Shown here piece after piece: positions 27,515 through 35,675 of a DNA stretch of 64,000 bases. The DNA comes from Streptomyces lienomycini (GTDB lineage Bacteria > Actinomycetota > Actinomycetes > Streptomycetales > Streptomycetaceae), in contig NZ_CP116257.1 in the NCBI RefSeq assembly GCF_027947595.1, forward strand, positions 248,001 through 312,000. Direction: 5' to 3'. Numbering within the stretch: the first letter of the stretch is position 1; each line of letters begins with the position of its first letter. The translations under genes were made by a program, and so were the position numbers. The notes under the pieces are model-generated. The model was not told the DNA's origin. It made no database searches and saw only the letters and a list, made by a program, of their open reading frames with translations.

Positions 27515-28195
27515 GTGGCAGAGGTTCTCGAATTCACCGCAGGGGCACGGGGCGCCGCTCTGCGCCCGCCCGTCCCACCCGCTCGGTCGGCCCGTCCCCG
27601 TGTGGCCGGTCCGGCCGGTGGCATGCCGGTGATCGCGCCGATGCCCGCAGCGCGGCCGGCCCGCATATCGAACCAGCGTGACGGCGCCGAGGAAGTGGCG
27701 GCGGGCACCACCGTCGACCACCTCACCGAGACCTACCGGGCGCACTACCGCTCGCTGCTCGGCCTCGCCGCCCTCCTCCTCGACGACACGGCCTCCTGCG
27801 AGGACGTGGTCCAGGAGGCATTCATTCGCGTCCACTCGGCGCGCAAACGCGTCCGCGACCCGGAGAAGACCCTGGCGTACCTGCGCCAGACCGTCGTCAA
27901 TCTCTCGCGCTCGGCACTCCGCCGCCGCATCCTCGGCCTCAAACTCCTCTCCAAGCCCATGCCGGACATGGCGAGCGCGGAGGAGGGCGCCTACGACCAG
28001 CTGGAGCGGGACTCGCTGATCAAGGCGATGAAGGGGCTCCAGCGCCGCCAGCGCGAGGTCCTGGTCCTGCGCTACTTCGCGGACATGACGGAGGCCCAGG
28101 TCGCCGAGACGCTCGGCATATCGCTGGGCTCGGTGAAGGCGTACGGGTCGCGCGGGATCGCGGCGCTCAGGGTGGCCATGGAGGCACCGGTATGA
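27515..28195 (+). CDS. SigE-family (ECF-like) RNA polymerase sigma factor
   Basis: About 226 residues. Region 2: YRAHYRSLLGLAALLLDDTA and EDVVQEAFIRVHSARKR. Region 4: LQRRQREVLVLRYFADMTEAQVAETLGIS with LGSVKAYGSRGIAALR. GTG 27515 (VAEVLEF) is chosen from memory of homologues; ATG 27623 (MPVIAPMP) is a possible shorter start, and neither ribosome site is strong. It overlaps the next gene by 4 nt, which encodes a membrane protein likely to be its anti-sigma partner. The 397 nt between asd and this start hold the asd terminator and no other gene that I can support. Confidence 0.9.
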   Translation: MAEVLEFTAGARGAALRPPVPPARSARPRVAGPAGGMPVIAPMPAARPARISNQRDGAEEVAAGTTVDHLTETYRAHYRSLLGLAALLLDDTASCEDVVQEAFIRVHSARKRVRDPEKTLAYLRQTVVNLSRSALRRRILGLKLLSKPMPDMASAEEGAYDQLERDSLIKAMKGLQRRQREVLVLRYFADMTEAQVAETLGISLGSVKAYGSRGIAALRVAMEAPV

Positions 28196-29550
28196 GCGAC
28201 GGCAACGACGCGCGGCCGGACGCCCGCCCCGGGCACGACGCGCCCGACGGGCAGCAACAGCACAACCACACGCACGCTGGGAACGGAACTGTGAACCACG
28301 GCCCCGACGCGCAGGGCCCCGACTCCCAGGGCCCCGACGAGCAAGGACCCGACGCCCATGGGCCCGACGTTCAGAGGCACGACGCTCAGGGTCCCGACGT
28401 TCAGGGGCACGACGCTCAGGGTCCCGTCACTCCGGAGCCCGTCACTCAGGGTCCTGTCACCGCTGGTCCTGCGGCCGACGGGCCTGTCACCGAGGAGTCC
28501 GGCACCCGGCGCCTCGGTGTCCGGGGCCTCGACGGGTTCGACGCCGACGAGCCCGCGCTGCGCGCGATGATGCGGCACGCGGTCCGGGAGATGGAGCCGA
28601 GCGACGGCACCCTGGAGCACCTGCGGCGCGCGGTACCCGCCCGGCGGGCCCGCAAGCGCCAGGCCGTCGTCGGCGCGGCGGCCGCGGCCCTCTTCCTCGG
28701 CACGGCGGTCCCGGCCCTCGTGCACGTCTCCAACTCCACCGGCCGGGGCGCCGACCCGTCCGTCGCGGGCAACGCCTCGCAGGCCCAGGGCGGCGCCTCC
28801 CAGGGCAAGGACCCGGCCGGCGGCCAGAGCGGCATCGCCGGTTCGGCGGGCACGCCCGAGGGCAAGGACAAGGCCGACCCCCAGGCGACTCCCGGCGGCA
28901 AGGAGAGCGGCGCCGCCACGGGATCCTCGCCCGGCACCGCACCCACGGCCAGCAGCCCCGCCGACGTCCCCGCCTGTGCGCCGGGGGCGCTCGGCCCGGC
29001 CGTCGCGAGCAGCGCCGCCCCCGACTCCACGGGCGTGGTCTACGGCACCTTCCGCGTCACCAACGTCTCCTCGGACGGCTGTACCGTCACCGGCCCCGGC
29101 ACCGTGGTCACCGCCTCGTCGGGCGCGGCGGACGCCGCCAGGGTCGGCACCGCGCGGCACGCCGCCGGGGACGCGGCGGCCGGGCTGCCCGACCCGTCGC
29201 TGGAGGCCACCTCGCTGACCCTGGCGCCGGGTTCCGCGTACGAGGTGGGGTTCGCCTGGGTGCCCTCGGAGACCTGCCCCACCACCGGTGGCACCACGGG
29301 GGGCGGCACCGGCGGGCCCACGAGCGAACCCTCGCCCACCGGGGACACGACCGCCGCGGGCGGCACCTCGGCGGGCGGCGGCGAGGCCGGACCCACCGCC
29401 CAGCTGATGACCGGGGACGGTCCGGACGAGGGAAGTGTGTCGGTGACGTACATCCCGGAGGGCGGCTCCGGCTCGGCGACGGCCACGGTGACCAACGCGT
29501 GTGTGGGGACCGTGTACTGGACGGGCCTGCTCGCGGACACGAGCGCGTAG
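28192..29550 (+). CDS. Membrane-anchored protein, putative anti-sigma partner
   Basis: 452 residues. The N-terminal about 95 residues are a low-complexity Asp/Gly/Pro/Gln region with five-residue QGPDx-type repeats (residues about 36-80). Then a soluble stretch (FDADEPALRAMMRHAVREME), one membrane helix (about 155-178, AVVGAAAAALFLGTAVPALV) and a Gly/Ser/Thr-rich extracytoplasmic domain with a pair of beta-rich blocks (VVYGTFRVTNVSSDGCTVTG; VSVTYIPEGGSGSATATVTN). Start ATG overlaps the sigma-factor stop (ATGA). Position suggests regulation of the sigma factor, but no classical anti-sigma zinc motif is present. Confidence 0.85.
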   Translation: MSDGNDARPDARPGHDAPDGQQQHNHTHAGNGTVNHGPDAQGPDSQGPDEQGPDAHGPDVQRHDAQGPDVQGHDAQGPVTPEPVTQGPVTAGPAADGPVTEESGTRRLGVRGLDGFDADEPALRAMMRHAVREMEPSDGTLEHLRRAVPARRARKRQAVVGAAAAALFLGTAVPALVHVSNSTGRGADPSVAGNASQAQGGASQGKDPAGGQSGIAGSAGTPEGKDKADPQATPGGKESGAATGSSPGTAPTASSPADVPACAPGALGPAVASSAAPDSTGVVYGTFRVTNVSSDGCTVTGPGTVVTASSGAADAARVGTARHAAGDAAAGLPDPSLEATSLTLAPGSAYEVGFAWVPSETCPTTGGTTGGGTGGPTSEPSPTGDTTAAGGTSAGGGEAGPTAQLMTGDGPDEGSVSVTYIPEGGSGSATATVTNACVGTVYWTGLLADTSA

Positions 29551-29564
29551 CCGCCCCGCGGTTC

Positions 29565-29586
29565 GGGCACCCGGCGCCGGGTGCCC
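29565..29586. terminator. Bidirectional terminator hairpin
   Basis: Perfect 22-bp palindrome made of GGGCAC (29565), CCGGCGCCGG and GTGCCC (ending 29586), between the convergent putative anti-sigma and SURF1 genes. A CCGGTG triplet-like repeat follows at 29609-29640. Confidence 0.7.
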
Positions 29587-29641
29587 GCCGGGTTTCCGGT
29601 CGGGTTCCGGCCGGTGCCGGTGCCGGTGCCGGTCTCGCCGG

Positions 29642-30505
29642 TCAGGAGGTCAGTTCGGCCTCGGCCTCGGCCTCGTCGGCCCTGCGCCCGCCCTCGGCGC
29701 CCCCCGTGCTCCCCGGGTTCACCCGGGTCTCCGCGTCTTCCGTGACCAGGCCCAGCTCCGCGTCGCGGGTGAGTTCGACCTCGCGGCGCAGCAGCCGGAA
29801 CCACATGAAGATCACGAAGCCGACGAAGGCGAACCACTCGGCGGTGTAGCCGAGGTTCTGGAACGCCTTCAGGTCGAGCCCCGAGTTCTGCGGCGCGCTC
29901 ACGGGCACCGCCCGCATCCCGGAGTCGCCCGCGTTCAGCGTGACCCACGCGTCGTACACGTCGTAGGGCACGAGGTTGAGCAGCGTCGCCGCGCTGATCG
30001 CGCCGGTCTGCCCCTCGGGCCACCCGGAGCGGCCGCTGACGCCGTTGCTGCCGGGTGACTCGGCGGCCTGGAGCGCCCCGGTGACGGTGACCTCGCCGGT
30101 GGGCGGGGCCGGGGCCTTCGCCGGGTCGGGGTCGCCGGGCAGCCAGCCGCGCACGACCGGCAGGGCCTGACCGGCGTCGGTGCGCAGCAGGGTGAGGACG
30201 TAGAAGCCCTCCCGGTCGTCCAGCTTGCGCTCCGGGACGAGCAGCTGGTCCTCGTAGTGGCCGCTCACGGTGGTCTGCTTGCCGACCGTCGCCTTGTCCA
30301 CCGGCAGCATCCCGGTCAGCGGGCGTGCCGCTTCCCGGGCCGCCGACTCCTGCTGGGTCGAGGCGGTCTCGTGGTCCTGCACCCGGTCCTCGAAGCGGCC
30401 CAGCTGCCAGGAACCCATGAAGATGCAGAAGGGGATGGCCAGGACGACGAAGACGTTGATCCCCCACCATCGGGGCGTCAGCAGAAACCGGTACACGCCC
30501 TCCAC
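29642..30505 (-). CDS. SURF1-family cytochrome oxidase assembly protein
   Basis: 287 residues with the SURF1 layout: an N-terminal membrane helix (WWGINVFVVLAIPFCIFMGS), a long extracytoplasmic domain containing VSGHYEDQLLVPERKLDDRE and LPVVRGWLPGDP, a C-terminal helix (LGYTAEWFAFVGFVIFMWFR) and an acidic cytoplasmic tail. It helps build the aa3-type cytochrome c oxidase, probably at the heme A insertion step. ATG 30505 gives a normal length. Divergent from the S9 peptidase. Confidence 0.93.
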   Translation of the reverse strand: MEGVYRFLLTPRWWGINVFVVLAIPFCIFMGSWQLGRFEDRVQDHETASTQQESAAREAARPLTGMLPVDKATVGKQTTVSGHYEDQLLVPERKLDDREGFYVLTLLRTDAGQALPVVRGWLPGDPDPAKAPAPPTGEVTVTGALQAAESPGSNGVSGRSGWPEGQTGAISAATLLNLVPYDVYDAWVTLNAGDSGMRAVPVSAPQNSGLDLKAFQNLGYTAEWFAFVGFVIFMWFRLLRREVELTRDAELGLVTEDAETRVNPGSTGGAEGGRRADEAEAEAELTS

Positions 30506-30639
30506 GGTACGGTGCGCGCCCCGGAGACCCCGCCTCGGGGCTGTGGAAAACGGGTGCGGGTGCGGTCGGGCGGAGGAGGTTGTCCACAGGCTGGGGATCT
30601 CCTCGGCGCGTTGTCGCCGGGTCGGGGCAGTATGGGGCC

Positions 30640-32511
30640 ATGACTGAGAGCAACGGGTCCGTTCCCCGGGACGCGAACGTGGACGTGGACAGGGACGTGG
30701 ACGTGAACAAGGACGAGCGGCAGGCGCGGGACGAGCGGATGCCCGACTGGGAGAAGCGCTTCCGGGCGCCGAGGGTCTCCCTGCCCGACTGGGCGGAGGA
30801 CGCCCCTGACCGCTCCCTGTTCGTGTCGAACGCGACGGGGACGTACGAGCTGTACGCCTGGGACCGGTCGAGCGGCGAGCAGCGCCAGGTCACGGACCGG
30901 CCCAACGGCACGACGGACGGAGTGCTCGCGCCCGACGGCGACTGGATCTGGTGGTTCGACGACAAGGACGGCGACGAGTTCGGCGTCTGGCGCCGCCAGC
31001 CCTTCGCGGGCGGCGCGGACGAGGAGGCCGTGCCCGGTCTCGACCCCTCCTACCCGGCGGGCCTCGCCCTCGGCCGGGACGGCCGCACGGCGGTGATCGG
31101 CCGCTCCACCGACGAGGACGGTACGACGATCCACCTCGCGCGCGGGGACGGCGGCGCCCCGGCGGAGATCTACCGGCACCGCGAGTCCGCGGGCGTCGGC
31201 GACCTCTCCCACGACGGCTCCCTGATCGCGATCGAGCACACCGAGCACGGCGACGCCATGCACTCGGCGCTGCGCGTCCTGCGTCCCGACGGCAGCACGG
31301 TCGCCGAGCTGGACGACACCAGGGGCGGCGAGGAGGAGCTGGGCCTGGAGGTGCTGGGCTTCGCGCCGGTCGACGGCGACACCCGGCTGCTCATCGGCCA
31401 TCAGCGCCGGGGCCGCTGGGAGCCGCTGGTGTGGGACGTGGCGACGGGCGAGCAGACCGACCTCGCGCTGGAGCTGCCCGGCGACGTCAGCGCCGAGTGG
31501 TATCCGGACGGCAGCGGGCTGCTGGTCGTGCACGGCTTCGAGGCCCGCAGCGAGCTGTTCCGCTACGACTTCGCCGAGCGCGAGCTGACGGAGATCGAGA
31601 CCCCCGCGGGCACCGTATCCGGCGCGACCGCCCGGCCCGACGGGACCGTGGAGTACCTGTGGTCCTCGGCCGCCGAGCCGTCCGCCGTCCGCTCCACCAC
31701 CGGCCGGGTCGTCCTGGACCCGCCCGGCATGAAGTCGCCCCGCTCGGTGCCGGTGGAGGACGTGTGGGTGGAGGGCCCGGGAGGCCGCATCCACGCCCTG
31801 GTCCAGAAGCCGGCGGGCGCGGCCGGTCCGTTCCCGACCGTCTTCGACATCCACGGCGGCCCCACCTGGCACGACAGCGACTCCTTCGCCGCGGGCCCGG
31901 CCGCCTGGGTCGACCACGGGTACGCGGTGGTCCGCGTCAACTACCGCGGCTCCACCGGGTACGGCCGTGCCTGGACCGACGCCCTCAAGCACCGGGTGGG
32001 GCTCATCGAGCTGGAGGACGTCGCGGCGGTGCGGGAGTGGGCGGTCACCTCGGGCCTCGCGGATCCCGAGCGTCTGATCCTCACCGGCGGCTCCTGGGGC
32101 GGCTACCTCACCCTCCTCGGCGTCGGCACCCAGCCCGGGGCGTGGGCGCTGGGCATCGCGGCCGTGCCCGTCGCCGACTACGTCACCGCGTACCACGACG
32201 AGATGGAGGGGCTGAAGGCCCTCGACCGCACCCTGCTGGGCGGCACCCCCGAGGAGGTGCCCGAGCGCTTCGAGGCGTCCTCGCCGCTGACCTACGTCGA
32301 CGAGGTCAAGGCGCCCGTGTACATCTCCGCCGGCGTCAACGACCCGCGCTGCCCGATCCGCCAGGTCGAGAACTACGTCGAGCGCCTGGAGGCCAGGGGC
32401 GCCGTCCACGAGGTGTACCGCTACGACGCGGGCCACGGCTCCCTGGTCGTGGACGAACGGATCAAGCAGGTGCGCCTCGAGCTGGACTTCGCGGCGCGGC
32501 ACCTGGCCTGA
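30640..32511 (+). CDS. S9-family peptidase (prolyl-oligopeptidase type)
   Basis: About 623 residues: N-terminal beta-propeller (residues about 45-340) and C-terminal alpha/beta hydrolase. Catalytic triad: Ser485 in GGSWGGYLTLLG, Asp568 in SAGVNDPRCPI, His599 in DAGHGSLVVDE. No signal peptide, so a cytoplasmic oligopeptidase or acylaminoacyl peptidase. ATG 30640 (MTESNGS) is the best start. The N-terminal DVDRDVDVNKDE stretch is encoded by a GACGTGGAC-type repeat. Confidence 0.93.
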   Translation: MTESNGSVPRDANVDVDRDVDVNKDERQARDERMPDWEKRFRAPRVSLPDWAEDAPDRSLFVSNATGTYELYAWDRSSGEQRQVTDRPNGTTDGVLAPDGDWIWWFDDKDGDEFGVWRRQPFAGGADEEAVPGLDPSYPAGLALGRDGRTAVIGRSTDEDGTTIHLARGDGGAPAEIYRHRESAGVGDLSHDGSLIAIEHTEHGDAMHSALRVLRPDGSTVAELDDTRGGEEELGLEVLGFAPVDGDTRLLIGHQRRGRWEPLVWDVATGEQTDLALELPGDVSAEWYPDGSGLLVVHGFEARSELFRYDFAERELTEIETPAGTVSGATARPDGTVEYLWSSAAEPSAVRSTTGRVVLDPPGMKSPRSVPVEDVWVEGPGGRIHALVQKPAGAAGPFPTVFDIHGGPTWHDSDSFAAGPAAWVDHGYAVVRVNYRGSTGYGRAWTDALKHRVGLIELEDVAAVREWAVTSGLADPERLILTGGSWGGYLTLLGVGTQPGAWALGIAAVPVADYVTAYHDEMEGLKALDRTLLGGTPEEVPERFEASSPLTYVDEVKAPVYISAGVNDPRCPIRQVENYVERLEARGAVHEVYRYDAGHGSLVVDERIKQVRLELDFAARHLA

Positions 32512-32537
32512 TCACGCCGGGACGGCCCGGGGGGCGG

Positions 32538-32642
32538 TCAGTGGCGGGAGTTGCCGGACAGGAGGCGGTGGCCGACGAGCAGGACGAGGGAGCCGCCGGT
32601 CAGGGTGGTGCCGATCAGTCCGCCCGGGGCGGGTCCGCGCAC
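32538..32642 (-). CDS. Possible very small membrane peptide
   Basis: Short reading frame of 34 residues beginning with GTG (RGPAPGG) and containing one hydrophobic stretch (LIGTTLTGGSLVLLVGHRLL). It fills the spacer between the S9 peptidase and the ArsR gene on the opposite strand. No clear ribosome-binding site; the call is tentative. Confidence 0.25.
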   Translation of the reverse strand: MRGPAPGGLIGTTLTGGSLVLLVGHRLLSGNSRH

Positions 32643-32740
32643 GTCCGTCCGGGGATCGCCGCCGGACCCGCCGCCTAGACTGGGCCCGCCCCGGCGGGTC
32701 CGACGGCCGGCGGGGCGACGAACGGGACAGGAGCGGGACT

Positions 32741-33112
32741 GTGACGGCAGGAGCGGGGGGAACGGACCAGGAGGAACCGTCCCACGAGGTGCTGGGCCGG
32801 GCGGCGGAGGCGTTCGGCCTGCTCGCCGCCCCCGCGCGGCTGCACATCGTCTGGCTCCTCGCCCGGGGGGAGAAGGACGTCAGCGGCCTGGCCGAGCAGG
32901 TCGGCGGCGCGCTGCCGGCCGTCAGCCAGCATCTGTCGAAGCTGAAGCTGGCCGGCCTGGTGCGCTCCCGCCGCGAGGGCCGCCGCCAGGTGTACTACGT
33001 CGACGACCCGGGCGTCGTGGCGGTGGTGCGCCTCATGATCGGGCAGCTCACCGAGCAGGAGCGCGAGCAGGGCGCCCGGCCGCTGCGCCGGCTGCGCGGG
33101 ACCGGTGCCTGA
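32741..33112 (+). CDS. ArsR/SmtB-family regulator
   Basis: 123 residues; winged HTH spans about residues 25-90 (LLAAPARLHIVWLLARGEKD, AVSQHLSKLKLAGLVRSRRE, wing RRQVYYVDDPGVV). No Cys is present, so a metal site would need to use His, Asp or Glu ligands; it could also be a non-metal sensor. GTG start behind GGAGCGGG. Its 3' end overlaps the P-type ATPase start by 8 nt, so it is probably the transporter's own regulator. Confidence 0.92.
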   Translation: MTAGAGGTDQEEPSHEVLGRAAEAFGLLAAPARLHIVWLLARGEKDVSGLAEQVGGALPAVSQHLSKLKLAGLVRSRREGRRQVYYVDDPGVVAVVRLMIGQLTEQEREQGARPLRRLRGTGA

Positions 33113-35675
33113 CCGCCTCCTGGCGGCACCGGCCCGGCCGGCGGGCCCCGGGTCCGCCGACGCTCCGGCGACCGGTGGTCTGACCTCCCTGCAACTGCTC
33201 CGGGCGCTGGACGCGTCACCACGCGGGCTGACCGAGGACGACGCCGCGGTCCGCCTCGGCGCGCACGGTCCCAACCTGCTGCCCGCGCGCCGGGCCGCCT
33301 CCTGGCCGGTGCGCCTGGCGCGCGGCCTGCGCGATCCGTTCACGGCGGTGCTGCTCGCCCTCGGCGTGGTCTCCGCCGCCGTCGCCTCCTGGGGCACGGC
33401 CGGGGTGATCCTGGCCCTGGTCGCGGTCAGCTGCGTACTGCGCTCGCACGGCGAGCACCGGGCCGAGCGGGCCATGGACCACCTGCGGGACCTGGTCGCC
33501 ACCACCGTGAGTGTGCGGCGCCGGGCCGGTCCCGGGGCCGATCCCGTCGTGCGCGAGATACCCGTCGACGAGGTCGTGCCCGGCGACGTCGTCCGGCTCG
33601 GGCCGGGCGACCTGGTCCCGGCCGACGTACGGCTGCTGCGCGCCCACGGGCTGACCGTGGACCAGTCGGCGTTGACCGGCGAGTCGGCCCCGGTGGCCAA
33701 GGAGGCCGGCGAACCGCCCGGCACGGACACCCCGTTCGCGCGCCGGGACATGTGCTTCCAGGGCAGCACGGTCGTCGCGGGCAGCACCACCGCCGTGGTG
33801 GCCGCCACCGGCGCCCGCACCCGGTTCGCCGCCGGGCACGCGCCGGGCGGTCCGCGTCCGCCGAGCGCGTTCGACCGTTCGGTGCACGGCATCTCGTGGG
33901 TGCTGATCCGGTTCGTGCTGCTCACTCCGCCGCTGGTGCTCATGGCGAACGCGGCGCTGCGCGGGCGCGGCCTGGAGACGCTGCCGTTCGCCGTCGCGGT
34001 CGCGGTGGGACTGACGCCGGAGATGCTCCCGGTGGTCGTCACCACCTGCCTGACCCGGGGCGCGGCCACGCTCGCCCGCACCCACGGGGTGATCGTCCGC
34101 CGACCGCCCGCCCTGCACGACCTCGGCGCGACGGACGTGCTGTGCCTGGACAAGACCGGCACGCTCACCCAGGACCGGCCGGTGGCCGCCGAGGCCGTCG
34201 ACGCCGCGGGCCGCGCGGCGCCGGACGTGCTGGCCCGGGCGGCGGTCAACGCCTGGTGGACCCTGCACATCGCCGACCTGCCCGTCCCCGACCCGCTCGA
34301 CGAGGCCCTCCTGGACGCCTGCGACCCGGAGGAGGCGATGGCGTACGACCCGGTGGCCGCGCTGCCCTTCGACACCGTGCGCCGGCTGTCCACGGCCGTC
34401 GTGCGCACTCCCGGCCTGCTCGGTGGCCACACCCTCCTCGTCAAGGGAGCGGCGGAATCCGTGCTCGAGCGGTGCACGATGGACGGGGCCGAGCGGGAGC
34501 GACTGGCCCGGGACGCCGCCCGGCTCGCGGCCCGGGGGGTGCGGGTGCTGGCCGTCGCCACCGGCGAGCGCGCGGCCCGCACCCGCCCCTACACGCCCGC
34601 CGACGAACGCGGCCTGGCCTTCCTCGGCTTCGTCACCTTCCGCGACGCTCTCGCCCCCGGCGCGGCCGACGCCCTCGGCCGCTTCGCCGACCGAGGGGTC
34701 GCCGTCAAGGTCCTCACCGGCGACCACCCCGCCACGGCCGCCCGGGTCTGCCGGGACCTGGGCCTGGAACCGGGTGAGGTGGCCGACGCCGGCGCCGCCG
34801 AGGCGCTCGACGACGAGGAACTGGCCGCGCTGGCCGCCCGCACCACGGTCTTCGCCCGCTGCACGCCCGAGCACAAGGCACGGGTCGTCACCGTGCTGCG
34901 CCGGCGCGGCCACACCGTCGGCTTCCTCGGCGACGGTGTCAACGACCTGCCCGCGCTGCGCGCCGCCGACGTCGGCGTGTGCCCGCTGGGCGGCGTGGAC
35001 GTGGCCCGCCGCAGCGCCGACGTGGTGCTGGCGGACAAGGACCTCACGGCCGTGGACCAGGCGATCGCCGCGGGCCGGCACGCGGGCGGCAACATCGCCT
35101 CGTACCTGCGCATCACGCTCTCCGCCAACCTCGGCAACGTGATGGCGATGCTCGCCGCGGGGCTGCTGCTGCCCTTCCTGCCCATGCTCCCCGCGCAGGT
35201 CCTGGTGCAGAACCTGTGCTTCGACGCGGCGCAGCTCGCCCTCGCCCACGACCGCCCGGCCCGCCGTGAACTGGCCCGTCCGGCCGTGCTGCGCTCCGTG
35301 CCGTTCCTCCGCCTCATCACCGGCTTCGGGCTGCTCGGCGCCCTGGCCGACCTGGCCACCTTCGCCGCTTTGGCGGCCACCGCGTCGGCGGCGCACGACG
35401 AGGGCGCCTTCCACTCCGGCTGGTTCACCGAGAACCTCCTCACCCAGGCCCTCGTCATGCTCCTGATGCGCACCGGGGCCCGGCCCGTGCCCCGGCCGCT
35501 GCTGGTCGCCGCCGCCGCGCTGGCCGCGGTCGGCGTCGCGCTGCCGTTCACGCCGCTGGGCACGCCGCTGGGCCTGGAGCCCTTGCCGGCCGCCTACTAC
35601 GGGCTGCTCGTGGCGATCCTGAGCGGGTACGCGGCGGTCCTGGCGCTCCTGACCCGGCGCGGGCGTCAGCCGTAG
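33105..35675 (+). CDS. P-type ATPase, MgtA-like (P-IIIB)
   Basis: 856 residues. Actuator motif TGESAPVAKE, phosphorylated Asp349 in CLDKTGTLTQD, hinge GDGVNDLPALRAADVG, and the helix-4 segment VGLTPEMLPVVVTTCLTRGA, which is characteristic of magnesium-transporting MgtA/MgtB ATPases. About ten membrane helices. It is slightly shorter than enteric MgtA (about 900) and has a reduced N-terminal region. The transported ion is presumed to be Mg2+; the overlap with an ArsR regulator is unusual for this class. GTG start; its 3' end overlaps the convergent LCP gene by 10 nt. Confidence 0.93.
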   Translation: MPDRLLAAPARPAGPGSADAPATGGLTSLQLLRALDASPRGLTEDDAAVRLGAHGPNLLPARRAASWPVRLARGLRDPFTAVLLALGVVSAAVASWGTAGVILALVAVSCVLRSHGEHRAERAMDHLRDLVATTVSVRRRAGPGADPVVREIPVDEVVPGDVVRLGPGDLVPADVRLLRAHGLTVDQSALTGESAPVAKEAGEPPGTDTPFARRDMCFQGSTVVAGSTTAVVAATGARTRFAAGHAPGGPRPPSAFDRSVHGISWVLIRFVLLTPPLVLMANAALRGRGLETLPFAVAVAVGLTPEMLPVVVTTCLTRGAATLARTHGVIVRRPPALHDLGATDVLCLDKTGTLTQDRPVAAEAVDAAGRAAPDVLARAAVNAWWTLHIADLPVPDPLDEALLDACDPEEAMAYDPVAALPFDTVRRLSTAVVRTPGLLGGHTLLVKGAAESVLERCTMDGAERERLARDAARLAARGVRVLAVATGERAARTRPYTPADERGLAFLGFVTFRDALAPGAADALGRFADRGVAVKVLTGDHPATAARVCRDLGLEPGEVADAGAAEALDDEELAALAARTTVFARCTPEHKARVVTVLRRRGHTVGFLGDGVNDLPALRAADVGVCPLGGVDVARRSADVVLADKDLTAVDQAIAAGRHAGGNIASYLRITLSANLGNVMAMLAAGLLLPFLPMLPAQVLVQNLCFDAAQLALAHDRPARRELARPAVLRSVPFLRLITGFGLLGALADLATFAALAATASAAHDEGAFHSGWFTENLLTQALVMLLMRTGARPVPRPLLVAAAALAAVGVALPFTPLGTPLGLEPLPAAYYGLLVAILSGYAAVLALLTRRGRQP

